In this document: positions 1 through 6,736 of the stretch, one piece after another | How the letters are laid out: the number at the start of each line of letters is the position of its first letter | Numbering within the stretch: position 1 is the stretch's first letter | NCBI GenBank assembly: GCA_964471235.1 | Contig: CAYYGL010000210.1 | Location: 1-8,246 of the forward strand | Origin: CAYYGL01 sp964471235 | GTDB lineage: Bacteria; Calditrichota; Calditrichia; RBG-13-44-9; J075 | Direction of reading: 5' to 3' | Length of the DNA stretch: 8,246 bases | Translations under genes and position numbers: made by a program | The notes under the pieces: model-generated | Told to the model about the DNA's origin: nothing | The model's input: the letters and a program-made list of their open reading frames with translations, nothing else | Databases searched by the model: none

Positions 1-1239
1 GCCATGCGGGGTCACGGTGCGGTGAATCCTCGCTTTGCCGTGGAGGTCATCATCGATGAGTTAGCCCGCCGGAGCGGCATGGACCCCTGTGAGTTGCGAT
101 TGAAAAATTTTTTACCGGCGAACACCACCACCGTGGGGCAGTTTCGCATCACCAGCAATGGGGTGCGGGAGGCGCTATTAACCGTCATGCAGCAAGCCGA
201 TTGGGAGAATCGTTATGGAAAGCTGCCCTACGGAGAGGGGATTGGCGTGGCGTGTGGCTTTTTCATCAGCGGCAGCGCCCTGCCCATTATCTGGAATGAA
301 TATCCCCAGTCGGTGGTGCATCTCAAGGTCGATTTTGACGGCAGGGTAGTGGTGTATTCCGGTGCCAGCGACATCGGTCAGGGCAGCGATACCATGCTGG
401 CAATCATTGTGGCAGATGTATTGGGATTGGACCCCCAGCGTATTTATGTGCATTCGGCGGATACATTGTTTACCCCGGTAGATCTGGGCAGTTATTCCAG
501 CCGGGTGACTTTTATGGCGGGCAATGCTGCCCGGATGGCGGCGGAAAAGCTGCGGGATGAGATACTCAACAGTGTGGCGGCTCGGAAGGGCATTCCGGTC
601 GGTTGGCTGGAAACCCGAAACCGGCGGGTGGTCAGCAAAGACGGAAAGATAGATTTAAGCTGGAAAGAAGCCATTGACATTGCCACAGCGCACCGCGGCG
701 CACTGACGACCAGCGGGTATTATATTTCCCCGAAACTGGGAGGAAATTTTAAAGGCGCCGGCGCCGGACTAAGTCCCTCTTACAGCTTCGGAGCGGTCAT
801 TGCACAGGTTCAGGTAAACCCCGATACCGGGCAGGTTCGGGTAACGGAATTGTGGGGCGCGCATGATTGCGGAAAAGCGCTCAATCCCCTGGCAGTGGAG
901 GGTCAGTTGGAAGGGTCCTGGCACATGGGCATGGGGCAGGCGCTCAGTGAAACCATGACCTATTATAAAGGTCTGGTGGTCAACCCCAATCTGCTGGATT
1001 ATAAGATTCCCACGTCGCTGGATATACCGGAAATGCACACCAATATCATCGAATCATGCGACCCGGAGGGACCCTTTGGAGCGAAGGAATGTGGGGAAGG
1101 CGCCCTGCACCCGGCAGTGCCAGCGATTGCCAATGCGGTATTTGATGCGGTAGGTGTGCGTATCACCCGACTACCCATTTCGGCAGAGCAAATTTTGGAG
1201 GGGATTCGGCAACATCATGGCGAGGAGGTAAATGTTTGA
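1..1239 (+). CDS. Molybdopterin-binding (large) subunit of a molybdenum hydroxylase, C-terminal part
   Basis: This is the 3' part of a xanthine dehydrogenase / 4-hydroxybenzoyl-CoA reductase family catalytic subunit, which binds the molybdopterin cofactor and hydroxylates or reduces the substrate. The reading frame is open from base 1, so the true start lies upstream; these subunits usually have about 750 residues and about 412 are seen. Counting the Met at base 4 as residue 1, family signatures are MRGHGAVNPRFAVE (1-14), DIGQGSDTM (123-131), GNAARMAAEKL (173-183), the stretch from HDCGKALNP to GMGQAL (287-314), and KECGEGALHPAVPAIANAV (361-379). E365 in GEG aligns with the catalytic glutamate of the family. 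The substrate cannot be told from sequence. The downstream FAD subunit points to the 4-hydroxybenzoyl-CoA reductase-like branch rather than classic purine dehydrogenase. A degraded copy of the gene's last codons lies near 2040-2149. An overlapping ATG with a purine-rich site occurs at its stop (1222-1234). Confidence 0.93.
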   Translation, partial: AMRGHGAVNPRFAVEVIIDELARRSGMDPCELRLKNFLPANTTTVGQFRITSNGVREALLTVMQQADWENRYGKLPYGEGIGVACGFFISGSALPIIWNEYPQSVVHLKVDFDGRVVVYSGASDIGQGSDTMLAIIVADVLGLDPQRIYVHSADTLFTPVDLGSYSSRVTFMAGNAARMAAEKLRDEILNSVAARKGIPVGWLETRNRRVVSKDGKIDLSWKEAIDIATAHRGALTTSGYYISPKLGGNFKGAGAGLSPSYSFGAVIAQVQVNPDTGQVRVTELWGAHDCGKALNPLAVEGQLEGSWHMGMGQALSETMTYYKGLVVNPNLLDYKIPTSLDIPEMHTNIIESCDPEGPFGAKECGEGALHPAVPAIANAVFDAVGVRITRLPISAEQILEGIRQHHGEEVNV

Positions 1240-1395
1240 AGACTCTCTTCTTTTGTTACCACACTCTGTAAGGAGTGACTTCCCTTTGTAAACGAGAAAA
1301 TCCTTTGCTACCGCTCGTCAGTGAGGTTTTTCCGATATGACGATTTTCAACTTGAAATCATCTAGAAATCGGTGTTATTTTTAAATAAAAGCGGA

Positions 1396-1401
1396 TACAA
1401 T
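1396..1401 (+). promoter_or_regulatory. Possible -10 box for the DUF4160/DUF2442 pair
   Basis: TACAAT lies 25 bases before the proposed TTG start, in an AT-rich stretch (about 1340-1410). This would leave a leader of roughly 20 bases containing the Shine-Dalgarno at 1417-1421. No good -35 at 17 bases can be seen; TTGAAA at 1352-1357 is too far away for a standard promoter. Tentative. Confidence 0.3.
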
Positions 1402-1426
1402 TTACTCATCAAACTTGAGGGATTTT

Positions 1427-1696
1427 TTGCCTGAGCTTTCGCGTTTCTTTGGCATTATCATACGGATGTATGTCGAAGTAGGTGCGCCGCATAAACAGCC
1501 ACATTTTCATGCGTATTACCAGGACTTTGAAGCTGTTTTTGAAATTGAACCAATAGAAATGATTAGTGGTTCATTCCCCCGGAAACAACAACGTTTTGTG
1601 GAAGCGTGGGCTGAATTGCACCAAGGGGAATTGGTTGAGAGCTGGAATCGTCTTCAAAGCGGGCAATTGCCGCATAAAATTGCACCTCTACAATAA
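1427..1696 (+). CDS. DUF4160 family protein (toxin-antitoxin-like pair member)
   Basis: An 89-residue protein recognised as DUF4160 by MPELSRFFGIIIRMY at the start, HFHAYYQDFEAVFEI (27-40) with its His-x-His, and a C-terminal WAELHQGELVESWN segment. The start is placed on TTG 1427 because it gives the usual family N-terminus and has GAGGG (1417-1421) five bases upstream. A longer reading from TTG 1415 would bury that ribosome site inside the gene. It is followed after 13 bases by a DUF2442 gene, a pairing that recurs in bacteria and has the size and layout of a toxin-antitoxin module. No biochemical activity is established that I can cite. The pair is clearly AT-richer than the genes on both sides (about 40% GC in sampled lines of the partner against 57-58%), which suggests transfer. 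It interrupts the two subunit genes of the molybdenum hydroxylase. Confidence 0.85.
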   Translation: MPELSRFFGIIIRMYVEVGAPHKQPHFHAYYQDFEAVFEIEPIEMISGSFPRKQQRFVEAWAELHQGELVESWNRLQSGQLPHKIAPLQ

Positions 1697-1709
1697 CCGG
1701 AGGAAAAAA

Positions 1710-2024
1710 ATGTCCCATGCAATTTATCGTGTTGTCGATTTTGAAATTGTCGGTCCATACACTTTACGGATAGTGTTCGATGATGAGACCGAACAGGTCA
1801 TAAATTTTTTGCCTATTTTAAATGGACCGGTATTTGGGCAGTTACGGGATGAAAATGTGTTTAATCAAGTACGGTTAGATCCGGAAGTTCATACATTAGT
1901 CTGGCCAAATGGTGCTGATTTCGACCCGGAAACATTACATAATTGGCAAAAATTTCGCAAAGCGATGGAACGGATGTCAAAACGCTGGGCAAAAAAGGCA
2001 GCAAATCTTCAGAACTCAGGATAA
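1710..2024 (+). CDS. DUF2442 family protein (partner of DUF4160)
   Basis: A 104-residue protein with the DUF2442 layout: an N-terminal beta-rich part (YTLRIVFDDETEQVINF, 17-33), a GPVFGQLRDENVFNQVRLD core (39-57), and the hallmark WPNGADFDPETLHNW (65-79). A basic, lysine-rich tail follows. The ATG at 1710 is preceded by GGAGG (1699-1703) with a six-base spacer, much stronger than any other start in the frame. It lies 13 bases behind the DUF4160 stop, so the two are almost certainly co-transcribed. DUF2442 proteins often sit beside DUF4160 genes and are suspected partners of a toxin-antitoxin-like unit, possibly as the DNA-binding or antidote component. That role is inference. GC in three sampled 60-base lines is 35-43%, well below the neighbours. 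Confidence 0.85.
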   Translation: MSHAIYRVVDFEIVGPYTLRIVFDDETEQVINFLPILNGPVFGQLRDENVFNQVRLDPEVHTLVWPNGADFDPETLHNWQKFRKAMERMSKRWAKKAANLQNSG

Positions 2025-2039
2025 ATCAATAACCGGGTA

Positions 2040-2149
2040 GCCAATGTGATATTTGAGTCAATGGATGTGCATATCACTCGAACGCCCATTTCAGGGAGGA
2101 GGTCCTGGAATGGATGTAGGGCCATGAAAATGAAAAGGTGAATGTATGA
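2040..2149 (+). pseudogene. Relict 3' end of a second molybdopterin-subunit gene
   Basis: This stretch aligns to the last 36 codons of the intact subunit gene (1129-1239) plus its stop. From 2040 it reads ANVIFESMDVHITRTPIS against ANAVFDAVGVRITRLPIS: 10 of 18 residues and 39 of 54 bases agree by hand count. A one-base loss at about 2094-2095 shifts the frame. The next part then reads EEVLEWM, a TAG stop (2117-2119), and GHENEKVNV against EQILEGIRQHHGEEVNV: 8 of 17 residues, and 32 of 54 bases including the stop. Its TGA (2147-2149) overlaps the FAD-subunit ATG as ATGA, and it contributes the FAD gene's ribosome site (AAGGTG, 2135-2140). That contribution may explain why the last bases have survived. 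It starts about 15 bases after the DUF2442 stop, so it marks the edge of a rearrangement. Confidence 0.82.
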
Positions 2150-3096
2150 GTGCTTTAGCAACAACAACCCCGCCCGTCTATATGACCGCCCGGAGTGTGT
2201 CTGAGGCGCTGCAGATCGCCGCCAAACAGGAAGAAGATTTTTCCTACCTTGCCGGCGGCACCGATGTACTGGTCAATTTCCGCCAGGGGACTGTCCATCC
2301 CGCCTGTTTGATTGACATTACCGGCATCGAGACGCTGCGACAGGTGACCGTGGAAAACCACACCTTGCGGATTGGTTCCCTGGTACGGCTGGATGAACTG
2401 CATACGTTCCCGGAAATTGAGACTGACTTCCCGGTGATAATTGAAGCAGCGCAAGCAGTCGGTTCTCCATTGGTACGCAAAACCGCCACCATCGGCGGAA
2501 ATATTCTTTGTGAGAATCGTTGCACTTACTTTAATCAATCCACTTTCTGGCGGGATGCGGTCAATCATTGTTTAAAAAGCGGCGGGGATTTTTGCCTGGC
2601 AACCGGCGGCACCAAAGCCTGTTTCTCAAAGTTCGTATCCGATATGGCAGCCGCGTTGATTCCCCTGGATGCGGTTCTGGAAATCCATGATCTTCATGGC
2701 ACCAGCACCACCCCGTTGGAAGACATTTACACCGGGGACGGCATTCAACCCCGGAAGTTGAGTAAAACCGCACTTGTGGGTACGATTTTGCTTCCCCTGG
2801 ACCAGGGCTTTCGTACGATTTTTAAAAAACTCTCTCCCCGCAAGAGCGTGGATTTTACCTCCCTGACCACCGTGGTATCCATAAATCATGAAGGGAGGGT
2901 GAAAATTGCGGTGAGTGGGGTCAGCCCCAAACCGGTGGTTGTCACTGCATCGGTAGATACCCCATCGGAGAACATGATCCGCCAGGCACTGAAACAGGCA
3001 AAGACGGTGGATAACGATGTCTATTCCCGCACCTATCGCCGGGATATGCTGAAGTTGTTTTTAACCGAGAGTTTCGCCGAACTGGGCATCGGGTAA
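2146..3096 (+). CDS. FAD-binding subunit of molybdenum hydroxylase, HcrB-like with [4Fe-4S] loop
   Basis: A 316-residue FAD subunit of the CO dehydrogenase / xanthine dehydrogenase medium-chain family, which passes electrons between FAD and the iron-sulfur and molybdenum subunits in the cytoplasm. FAD-binding signatures are YLAGGTDVLV (34-43) and TATIGGNILC (113-122). The C-terminal domain starts around 217 (LDQGFRTIFKKLSPR, SVDFTSLTTVVSI). Between the two lies an insert at about 122-165 with C122, C126, C142, C150 and C159. The C126/142/150/159 spacing of 16, 8 and 9 matches my memory of the extra [4Fe-4S] ligands of 4-hydroxybenzoyl-CoA reductase beta subunit, and the NRCTYFNQSTFW context also fits. 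The start at 2146 has AAGGTG five bases upstream and gives a family-typical N-terminus. The gene was originally coupled to a molybdenum-subunit gene by the ATGA overlap still visible here. Confidence 0.9.
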   Translation: MSALATTTPPVYMTARSVSEALQIAAKQEEDFSYLAGGTDVLVNFRQGTVHPACLIDITGIETLRQVTVENHTLRIGSLVRLDELHTFPEIETDFPVIIEAAQAVGSPLVRKTATIGGNILCENRCTYFNQSTFWRDAVNHCLKSGGDFCLATGGTKACFSKFVSDMAAALIPLDAVLEIHDLHGTSTTPLEDIYTGDGIQPRKLSKTALVGTILLPLDQGFRTIFKKLSPRKSVDFTSLTTVVSINHEGRVKIAVSGVSPKPVVVTASVDTPSENMIRQALKQAKTVDNDVYSRTYRRDMLKLFLTESFAELGIG

Positions 3097-3285
3097 CGGT
3101 AACGGCGTTTGCCAAGCATCCCTGCTTGTCAAAAACCAACAACATCCCGGCTAACCGTAACTGGTTTCCCGGAGACATTCATCGCAGCCATTCTCAAAAA
3201 CCCCTCTTTACTTTTTTCCCACTCTTTTGTATCTTCATTTTCTTTCTGAACCATTCGAGTTTCGTGCGAACTTGTTATACCCTAT

Positions 3286-3302
3286 GAGAGGATTCATTCA
3301 TG
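3286..3302 (+). promoter_or_regulatory. Ribosome binding site and start of the nhaC-like gene
   Basis: GAGAGG (3286-3291) lies eight bases before ATG 3300. It supports this start, which puts a basic n-region and a hydrophobic segment at the N-terminus as expected for a signal peptide. Confidence 0.65.
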
Positions 3303-5372
3303 CGACTGCCTCACCATTCTCACACCGTACCGATTTTTAAGCGACGACAGTTCATTCCTACCAGCACCGGCACCTTTTTCCATCCCGGTTCGTCTATTTT
3401 ATTTTTGTTGGTCATCTGGTTCTGTGGAATTTTCCCCATGCACCTGTTCGCCCGGGAACCGGCAAACTTTTCCGTGGAAATGCCCAAAGTTGCCTTGTCC
3501 GGCATTGAGTTCAGCGTGACTATCCATCCAACCCCCGCATTTTACCTTGTCGCCGGCAATCAAGAGATTCCCTACCGTATTCTGGAAGGAAAGACACGTA
3601 CCATCTTAAAAGAAGGGGTTCAACGCTTTGATCCTGCAAAGCCGGAACCTTTGCGAGTCGGTGGTTTGCGCTTAGCCCATACCGGAAAAGTCGGGCTGGA
3701 AATCTCCTTAGGAAAAGAAAAGGTGAGGCGGGAAATTCGCGCTATCCCGGCGTTTTTCAGCATCCTCCCCCCGCTGCTGGCAATTGCCCTGGCGTTGATC
3801 ACCCGGCAGGTGATCGTTGCCCTGTTCTCCGGCATCTGGCTGGGGGTTACGTTCCTGTATGGCTATAACCCGATCCTGGGATTTCTGCATACCCTGGATG
3901 AATACATCGTGCAAGCCATGGCGTCCAAAGAGCATGTGTTTATTCTGGTGTTCAGCCTGGTCCTGGGGGGGATGGTAGGCGTCATTTCCCGCTCCGGCGG
4001 CACCCAGGGAATTGTGGAGAAGCTTTCTCAATTAGCCAAAAACTCACGCGGGGGGCAAATTGCCACCTGGCTGATGGGGGTGTTCATTTTTTTTGATGAT
4101 TACGCCAATACCCTGATTGTGGGTAACACCATGCGCCCGTTAACCGACAAACTGAAAATTTCCCGGGAAAAGCTCTCTTACCTGGTGGATTCTACCGCTG
4201 CTCCGGTGGCGAATATTGCCATCATCTCCACCTGGATTGGCTACGAAATCAGTCTCATCAATGATTCCCTGTCACAGATGGGGGTCAATAGCAATGCCTA
4301 CATCCTGTTTTTAAAAACCATCCCGTATAATTTCTACCCGATTTATACCCTGATTTTCGGGCTGACCGTTGCGTTGTTGTTGCGGGACTTCGGACCGATG
4401 CGGCGGGCGGAGTTTCGGGCGCAATCCACCGGGCAGGTGCTGCGTGCCCATGCGGTGCCCCTGGCGGATTTAAGCGCCAAAGAGTTATTAGCCGATGAAC
4501 ATACACCCAAACGATGGTACAATGCCCTGGTGCCGGTTGCCATGGTGATTTTGGTGGTCAGCGTGGGGTTGTTCTATACCGGATGGTCTGCCGGGATGGA
4601 AAAATTAGCAGCGGAAGCGGGAGCCGCCGGCGTAACCGTCTCCGACCTGCCCTTAATTCGCCGCATCAGTGCAATTATCGGGGAATCGGATTCCTTTGCC
4701 GTACTGATGTGGGCAGCCTTTATCGGGAGCATTACCGCTATCATCATGGCGCTCTGGCAGCGACTGCTGAATTTGCACCAGGCATTGGATGCCTGGGTGG
4801 GGGGCATCCGCTCCATGGTGATGGCTGCCATTATTCTCACCTCTGCCTGGGCAATCGGGAGTATCTGTGTGGAGCTTTTTACCGCCGATTACGTGGTGCA
4901 TCTCACCCGCGCATATCTCACCCCACACTGGCTTCCCCTGGTGACGTTCATAACCGCCGCACTCATCTCTTTTGCGACCGGAACTTCCTGGGGCACCATG
5001 GCAATCCTGATGCCCATTGCCATTCCCTTAGCCCATAAGTTTCCCCAGAGCGATATCTCCATTGATGCCGCTCATGCCATGGGATTACTGCTCAGCACCA
5101 CTGGTGCAGTATTGGCAGGAGCCACTTTTGGAGACCATTGCTCCCCCATCTCGGATACCACCATCATGTCTTCCATGGCTTCCGGCGCCGACCATATCGA
5201 CCATGTGCGCACCCAGTTGCCCTATGCTCTCACGGCTGCCGCCGTGGCATCCCTGTTTGGATATATCCCGGTGGGATTTGGGGTAACCAACTGGGTGGTG
5301 CTTCCCCTGGGCATTCTGGCGGAAATTGTGATTATCTTCTTTGCCGGAAGACGAATTGATAAAGCGGTGTAA
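3300..5372 (+). CDS. NhaC-family Na+/H+ antiporter with extracytoplasmic N-terminal domain
   Basis: A 690-residue inner-membrane carrier of the NhaC family. These proteins exchange Na+ for H+; some relatives move organic acids. Residues 1-30 are basic, 31-50 are hydrophobic and end near LFA-RE, like a signal peptide. About 55-145 form a hydrophilic, beta-rich domain of possible Ig-like type before the first transporter helix (about 150-187). Family motifs are FFDDYANTLIVGNTMRPLTD (264-283), VDSTAAPVANIAIIS (296-310), TGTSWGTMAILMPIA (560-574) and FGDHCSPISDTTIMSS (610-625) followed by DHIDHVRTQLPY. Classic NhaC proteins are shorter, near 450-500 residues, and lack the N-terminal domain. A cytoplasmic loop falls at about 363-405. 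It follows the molybdenum hydroxylase after about 200 bases, so it probably has its own promoter, although none is convincing. A functional link to the upstream enzyme is not shown. Confidence 0.92.
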   Translation: MRLPHHSHTVPIFKRRQFIPTSTGTFFHPGSSILFLLVIWFCGIFPMHLFAREPANFSVEMPKVALSGIEFSVTIHPTPAFYLVAGNQEIPYRILEGKTRTILKEGVQRFDPAKPEPLRVGGLRLAHTGKVGLEISLGKEKVRREIRAIPAFFSILPPLLAIALALITRQVIVALFSGIWLGVTFLYGYNPILGFLHTLDEYIVQAMASKEHVFILVFSLVLGGMVGVISRSGGTQGIVEKLSQLAKNSRGGQIATWLMGVFIFFDDYANTLIVGNTMRPLTDKLKISREKLSYLVDSTAAPVANIAIISTWIGYEISLINDSLSQMGVNSNAYILFLKTIPYNFYPIYTLIFGLTVALLLRDFGPMRRAEFRAQSTGQVLRAHAVPLADLSAKELLADEHTPKRWYNALVPVAMVILVVSVGLFYTGWSAGMEKLAAEAGAAGVTVSDLPLIRRISAIIGESDSFAVLMWAAFIGSITAIIMALWQRLLNLHQALDAWVGGIRSMVMAAIILTSAWAIGSICVELFTADYVVHLTRAYLTPHWLPLVTFITAALISFATGTSWGTMAILMPIAIPLAHKFPQSDISIDAAHAMGLLLSTTGAVLAGATFGDHCSPISDTTIMSSMASGADHIDHVRTQLPYALTAAAVASLFGYIPVGFGVTNWVVLPLGILAEIVIIFFAGRRIDKAV

Positions 5373-5560
5373 AGGGTAAATGAGTAGAGCAGTAAGGATA
5401 GCCACCGGCTGTCAGCGTTTCTCAAAGCGGCAGGCAGCGGTAAATGGAGTAAAAAGGGATAAGCGAAAGAGCGGATGGGCGGCAGATAGCAGTAGAGTTG
5501 TTTATGGCACGTTTCATTCTCTGTTTTTTCCAGAACCTGCTAAAGAATCGGGGTCAGATA

Positions 5561-6016
5561 ATGCGGAATCTTTTCAGCGGCGGAACGACTAAATCCTACA
5601 TCCTGGTATTTTTGCAATTCTTCTGGCTGGGCTGGTTTGCGGTCACTGGTCATTTGATTGCCCGACACCCCTTGTGGTTGTTGTTGGAATTTTTCGGATT
5701 GGGCTTGGGCTTGCAGGCAATCTTAGTGATGCGCCTCGGGCATTTCAAGGTGATCCCGGAAGTGGTGGAACACGCCACCCTGAACCAGCGTGGACCCTAC
5801 CGTTTCATCCGTCATCCCATGTATTCCTCGTTATTGATTACCACAGCGGCATTGGTGATGGATGATCCTTCCTGGTTACGGGGTTTTATCTGGCTTGCCC
5901 TGCTGATTACGCTGGTAACAAAACTATCCTATGAAGAATCGCTCCTGTTACAAAAATTCCCGGAGTATGCCGACTACATCAAACGGACCAAACGGTTGAT
6001 TCCCTTTGTGTGGTGA
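5561..6016 (+). CDS. Isoprenylcysteine carboxyl methyltransferase (ICMT/PEMT)-family membrane protein
   Basis: A 151-residue integral membrane protein with three or four predicted helices (about 12-28, 38-56, 88-100, 106-122). The family signature is RGPYRFIRHPMYSS (77-90), followed by EE (125-126) and the C-terminal FPEYADYIKRTKRLIPFVW. In this family these parts form the S-adenosylmethionine pocket of a membrane-embedded methyltransferase acting on small lipophilic or thiol substrates. The bacterial substrate is unknown. I chose ATG 5561 because it gives the usual short N-terminus before the first helix. An in-frame ATG at 5504 would add 19 residues and has only a weak upstream purine run. 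The gene stands alone, about 190 bases behind the antiporter, and ends 19 bases from the end of the convergent gene. Confidence 0.85.
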   Translation: MRNLFSGGTTKSYILVFLQFFWLGWFAVTGHLIARHPLWLLLEFFGLGLGLQAILVMRLGHFKVIPEVVEHATLNQRGPYRFIRHPMYSSLLITTAALVMDDPSWLRGFIWLALLITLVTKLSYEESLLLQKFPEYADYIKRTKRLIPFVW

Positions 6017-6035
6017 GATGAGCATTTAGGATGAA

Positions 6036-6410
6036 TCAAAACGGACCGCAACCCTGGCGCTCCCGATCTCGAAAGGCGCAGCTAAATTCATCAATGTGCC
6101 CTTTGTAATGCCCATGCAGGGAATGGCAAATGTCCGGGCGGCTCAGCCAGTGTTCCGTCTCATCCACGCAGTAGTCTTTTTCAATCTCCCGCTCGCTCCC
6201 CCGGTAAACTTCGAACAGTTCCACCTCCCCGGGCTCGATACCCTTTTCCCGGAGATAGTCCAGCAAACCGCACAGCGTATCCGCATAGTAATAGACGTAA
6301 ATCGGTTCCTCCCCCATGCCTTGAAGAACATCCATCCGCGCCTCATAGGTGTACGGCAGGGTTTTGTCATACTTGGATTTGGGTCCCAGGATTTTTCTGA
6401 ATACATTCAT
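6036..6410 (-). CDS. Conserved hypothetical protein, 124 residues
   Basis: A small soluble protein on the minus strand starting at 6410, where a run of seven G (minus strand, complement of 6415-6421) lies four bases before the ATG. I recognise no named domain, though the pattern resembles uncharacterised short proteins of similar length. It begins MNVFRKILGPKSKYDKTLPY and has an acidic middle (GIEPGEVELFEVYRGSEREIEK). The C-terminal part is rich in His and Cys: DYCVDETEHWL, RPDICHSLHGHYKGH, FSCAFRDRERQGCGPF. There are cysteines at 47, 80, 95, 110 and 120 and a His cluster near 96-105. Metal binding is possible but not shown. It has no signal peptide or membrane segment. It is convergent with the methyltransferase gene. 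The long open frame on the opposite strand has no family features and is read as a shadow. Confidence 0.75.
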   Translation of the reverse strand: MNVFRKILGPKSKYDKTLPYTYEARMDVLQGMGEEPIYVYYYADTLCGLLDYLREKGIEPGEVELFEVYRGSEREIEKDYCVDETEHWLSRPDICHSLHGHYKGHIDEFSCAFRDRERQGCGPF

Positions 6411-6425
6411 GATGCCCCCCCTGAG

Positions 6426-6458
6426 TTTTTAAATCTTTAAACTTTATGGATTTAAAAA
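6426..6458. repeat. AT-rich perfect 10-base inverted repeat
   Basis: TTTTTAAATC (6426-6435) and GATTTAAAAA (6449-6458) are exact reverse complements around a 13-base loop. It lies 16-48 bases upstream of the minus-strand gene's start. It could be an operator or part of that gene's promoter region, or a weak hairpin. It has no GC-rich stem and is not a convincing terminator. Confidence 0.5.
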
Positions 6459-6471
6459 GTGACCTCGCAGT

Positions 6472-6535
6472 TCACTCGTTCTCAATCAACTAACGGGTGT
6501 CGGGTAATGATGGAGAAGCATGAGCGAACGAGTGA
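6472..6535. repeat. 10-base inverted repeat with 44-base spacer
   Basis: TCACTCGTTC (6472-6481) and GAACGAGTGA (6526-6535) are exact reverse complements. Beyond the arms, TC and GAG continue the pairing if one C (6525) is skipped. Function is unknown; it could be a pair of regulator half sites or a remnant of mobile DNA. Confidence 0.45.
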
Positions 6536-6736
6536 TGATGTTCTTCCGGTCCCCTGAATTCAGCCGCTTGAAATGTACTTATTTTTTCGGAAAAATGGAA
6601 GTGGGAATGCCCTGAAATCGATCTTTTCAGATTTGGTGTGGGAAACCGGGGAACGTATCAAATGGGGTTCTTTTGATAGGAAATCTATGGTCCTGTTAAA
6701 TTTGTTTCATATCATAACCGTACGTATTCAGCTATA

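Noticed and set aside
1262..1277. CACTC...GAGTG hairpin after the Mo subunit as a terminator
   Set aside because: Five base pairs with no T tract directly after it; too weak to call.
2155..2568. 137-codon minus-strand frame opposite the FAD subunit
   Set aside because: It is antisense to a confident gene, with no ribosome site or recognisable domain.
3113..3128. CAAGCA-TCCC-TGCTTG hairpin after the FAD gene as a terminator
   Set aside because: The stem is only six base pairs and is followed by TCAAAAACC, with no T run on the plus strand.
4514..5038. Long open frame of 174 codons inside the antiporter gene
   Set aside because: It lies wholly within the well-supported NhaC frame, is rich in Gly, Arg, His and Cys as out-of-frame translations of GC-rich genes are, and has no family match.
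5400..5560. Search for a gene between the antiporter and the methyltransferase
   Set aside because: Frames here are short, start without good ribosome sites and resemble nothing. The GGGGTCAG phrase at 5550-5557 recalls sequences near some transposable repeats, but one short phrase is not evidence.
6096..6440. 114-codon plus-strand frame opposite the 124-residue hypothetical gene
   Set aside because: The minus-strand frame has the better start context and a natural composition with ordered acidic and Cys/His parts; the plus-strand frame has no ribosome site and looks like its shadow.
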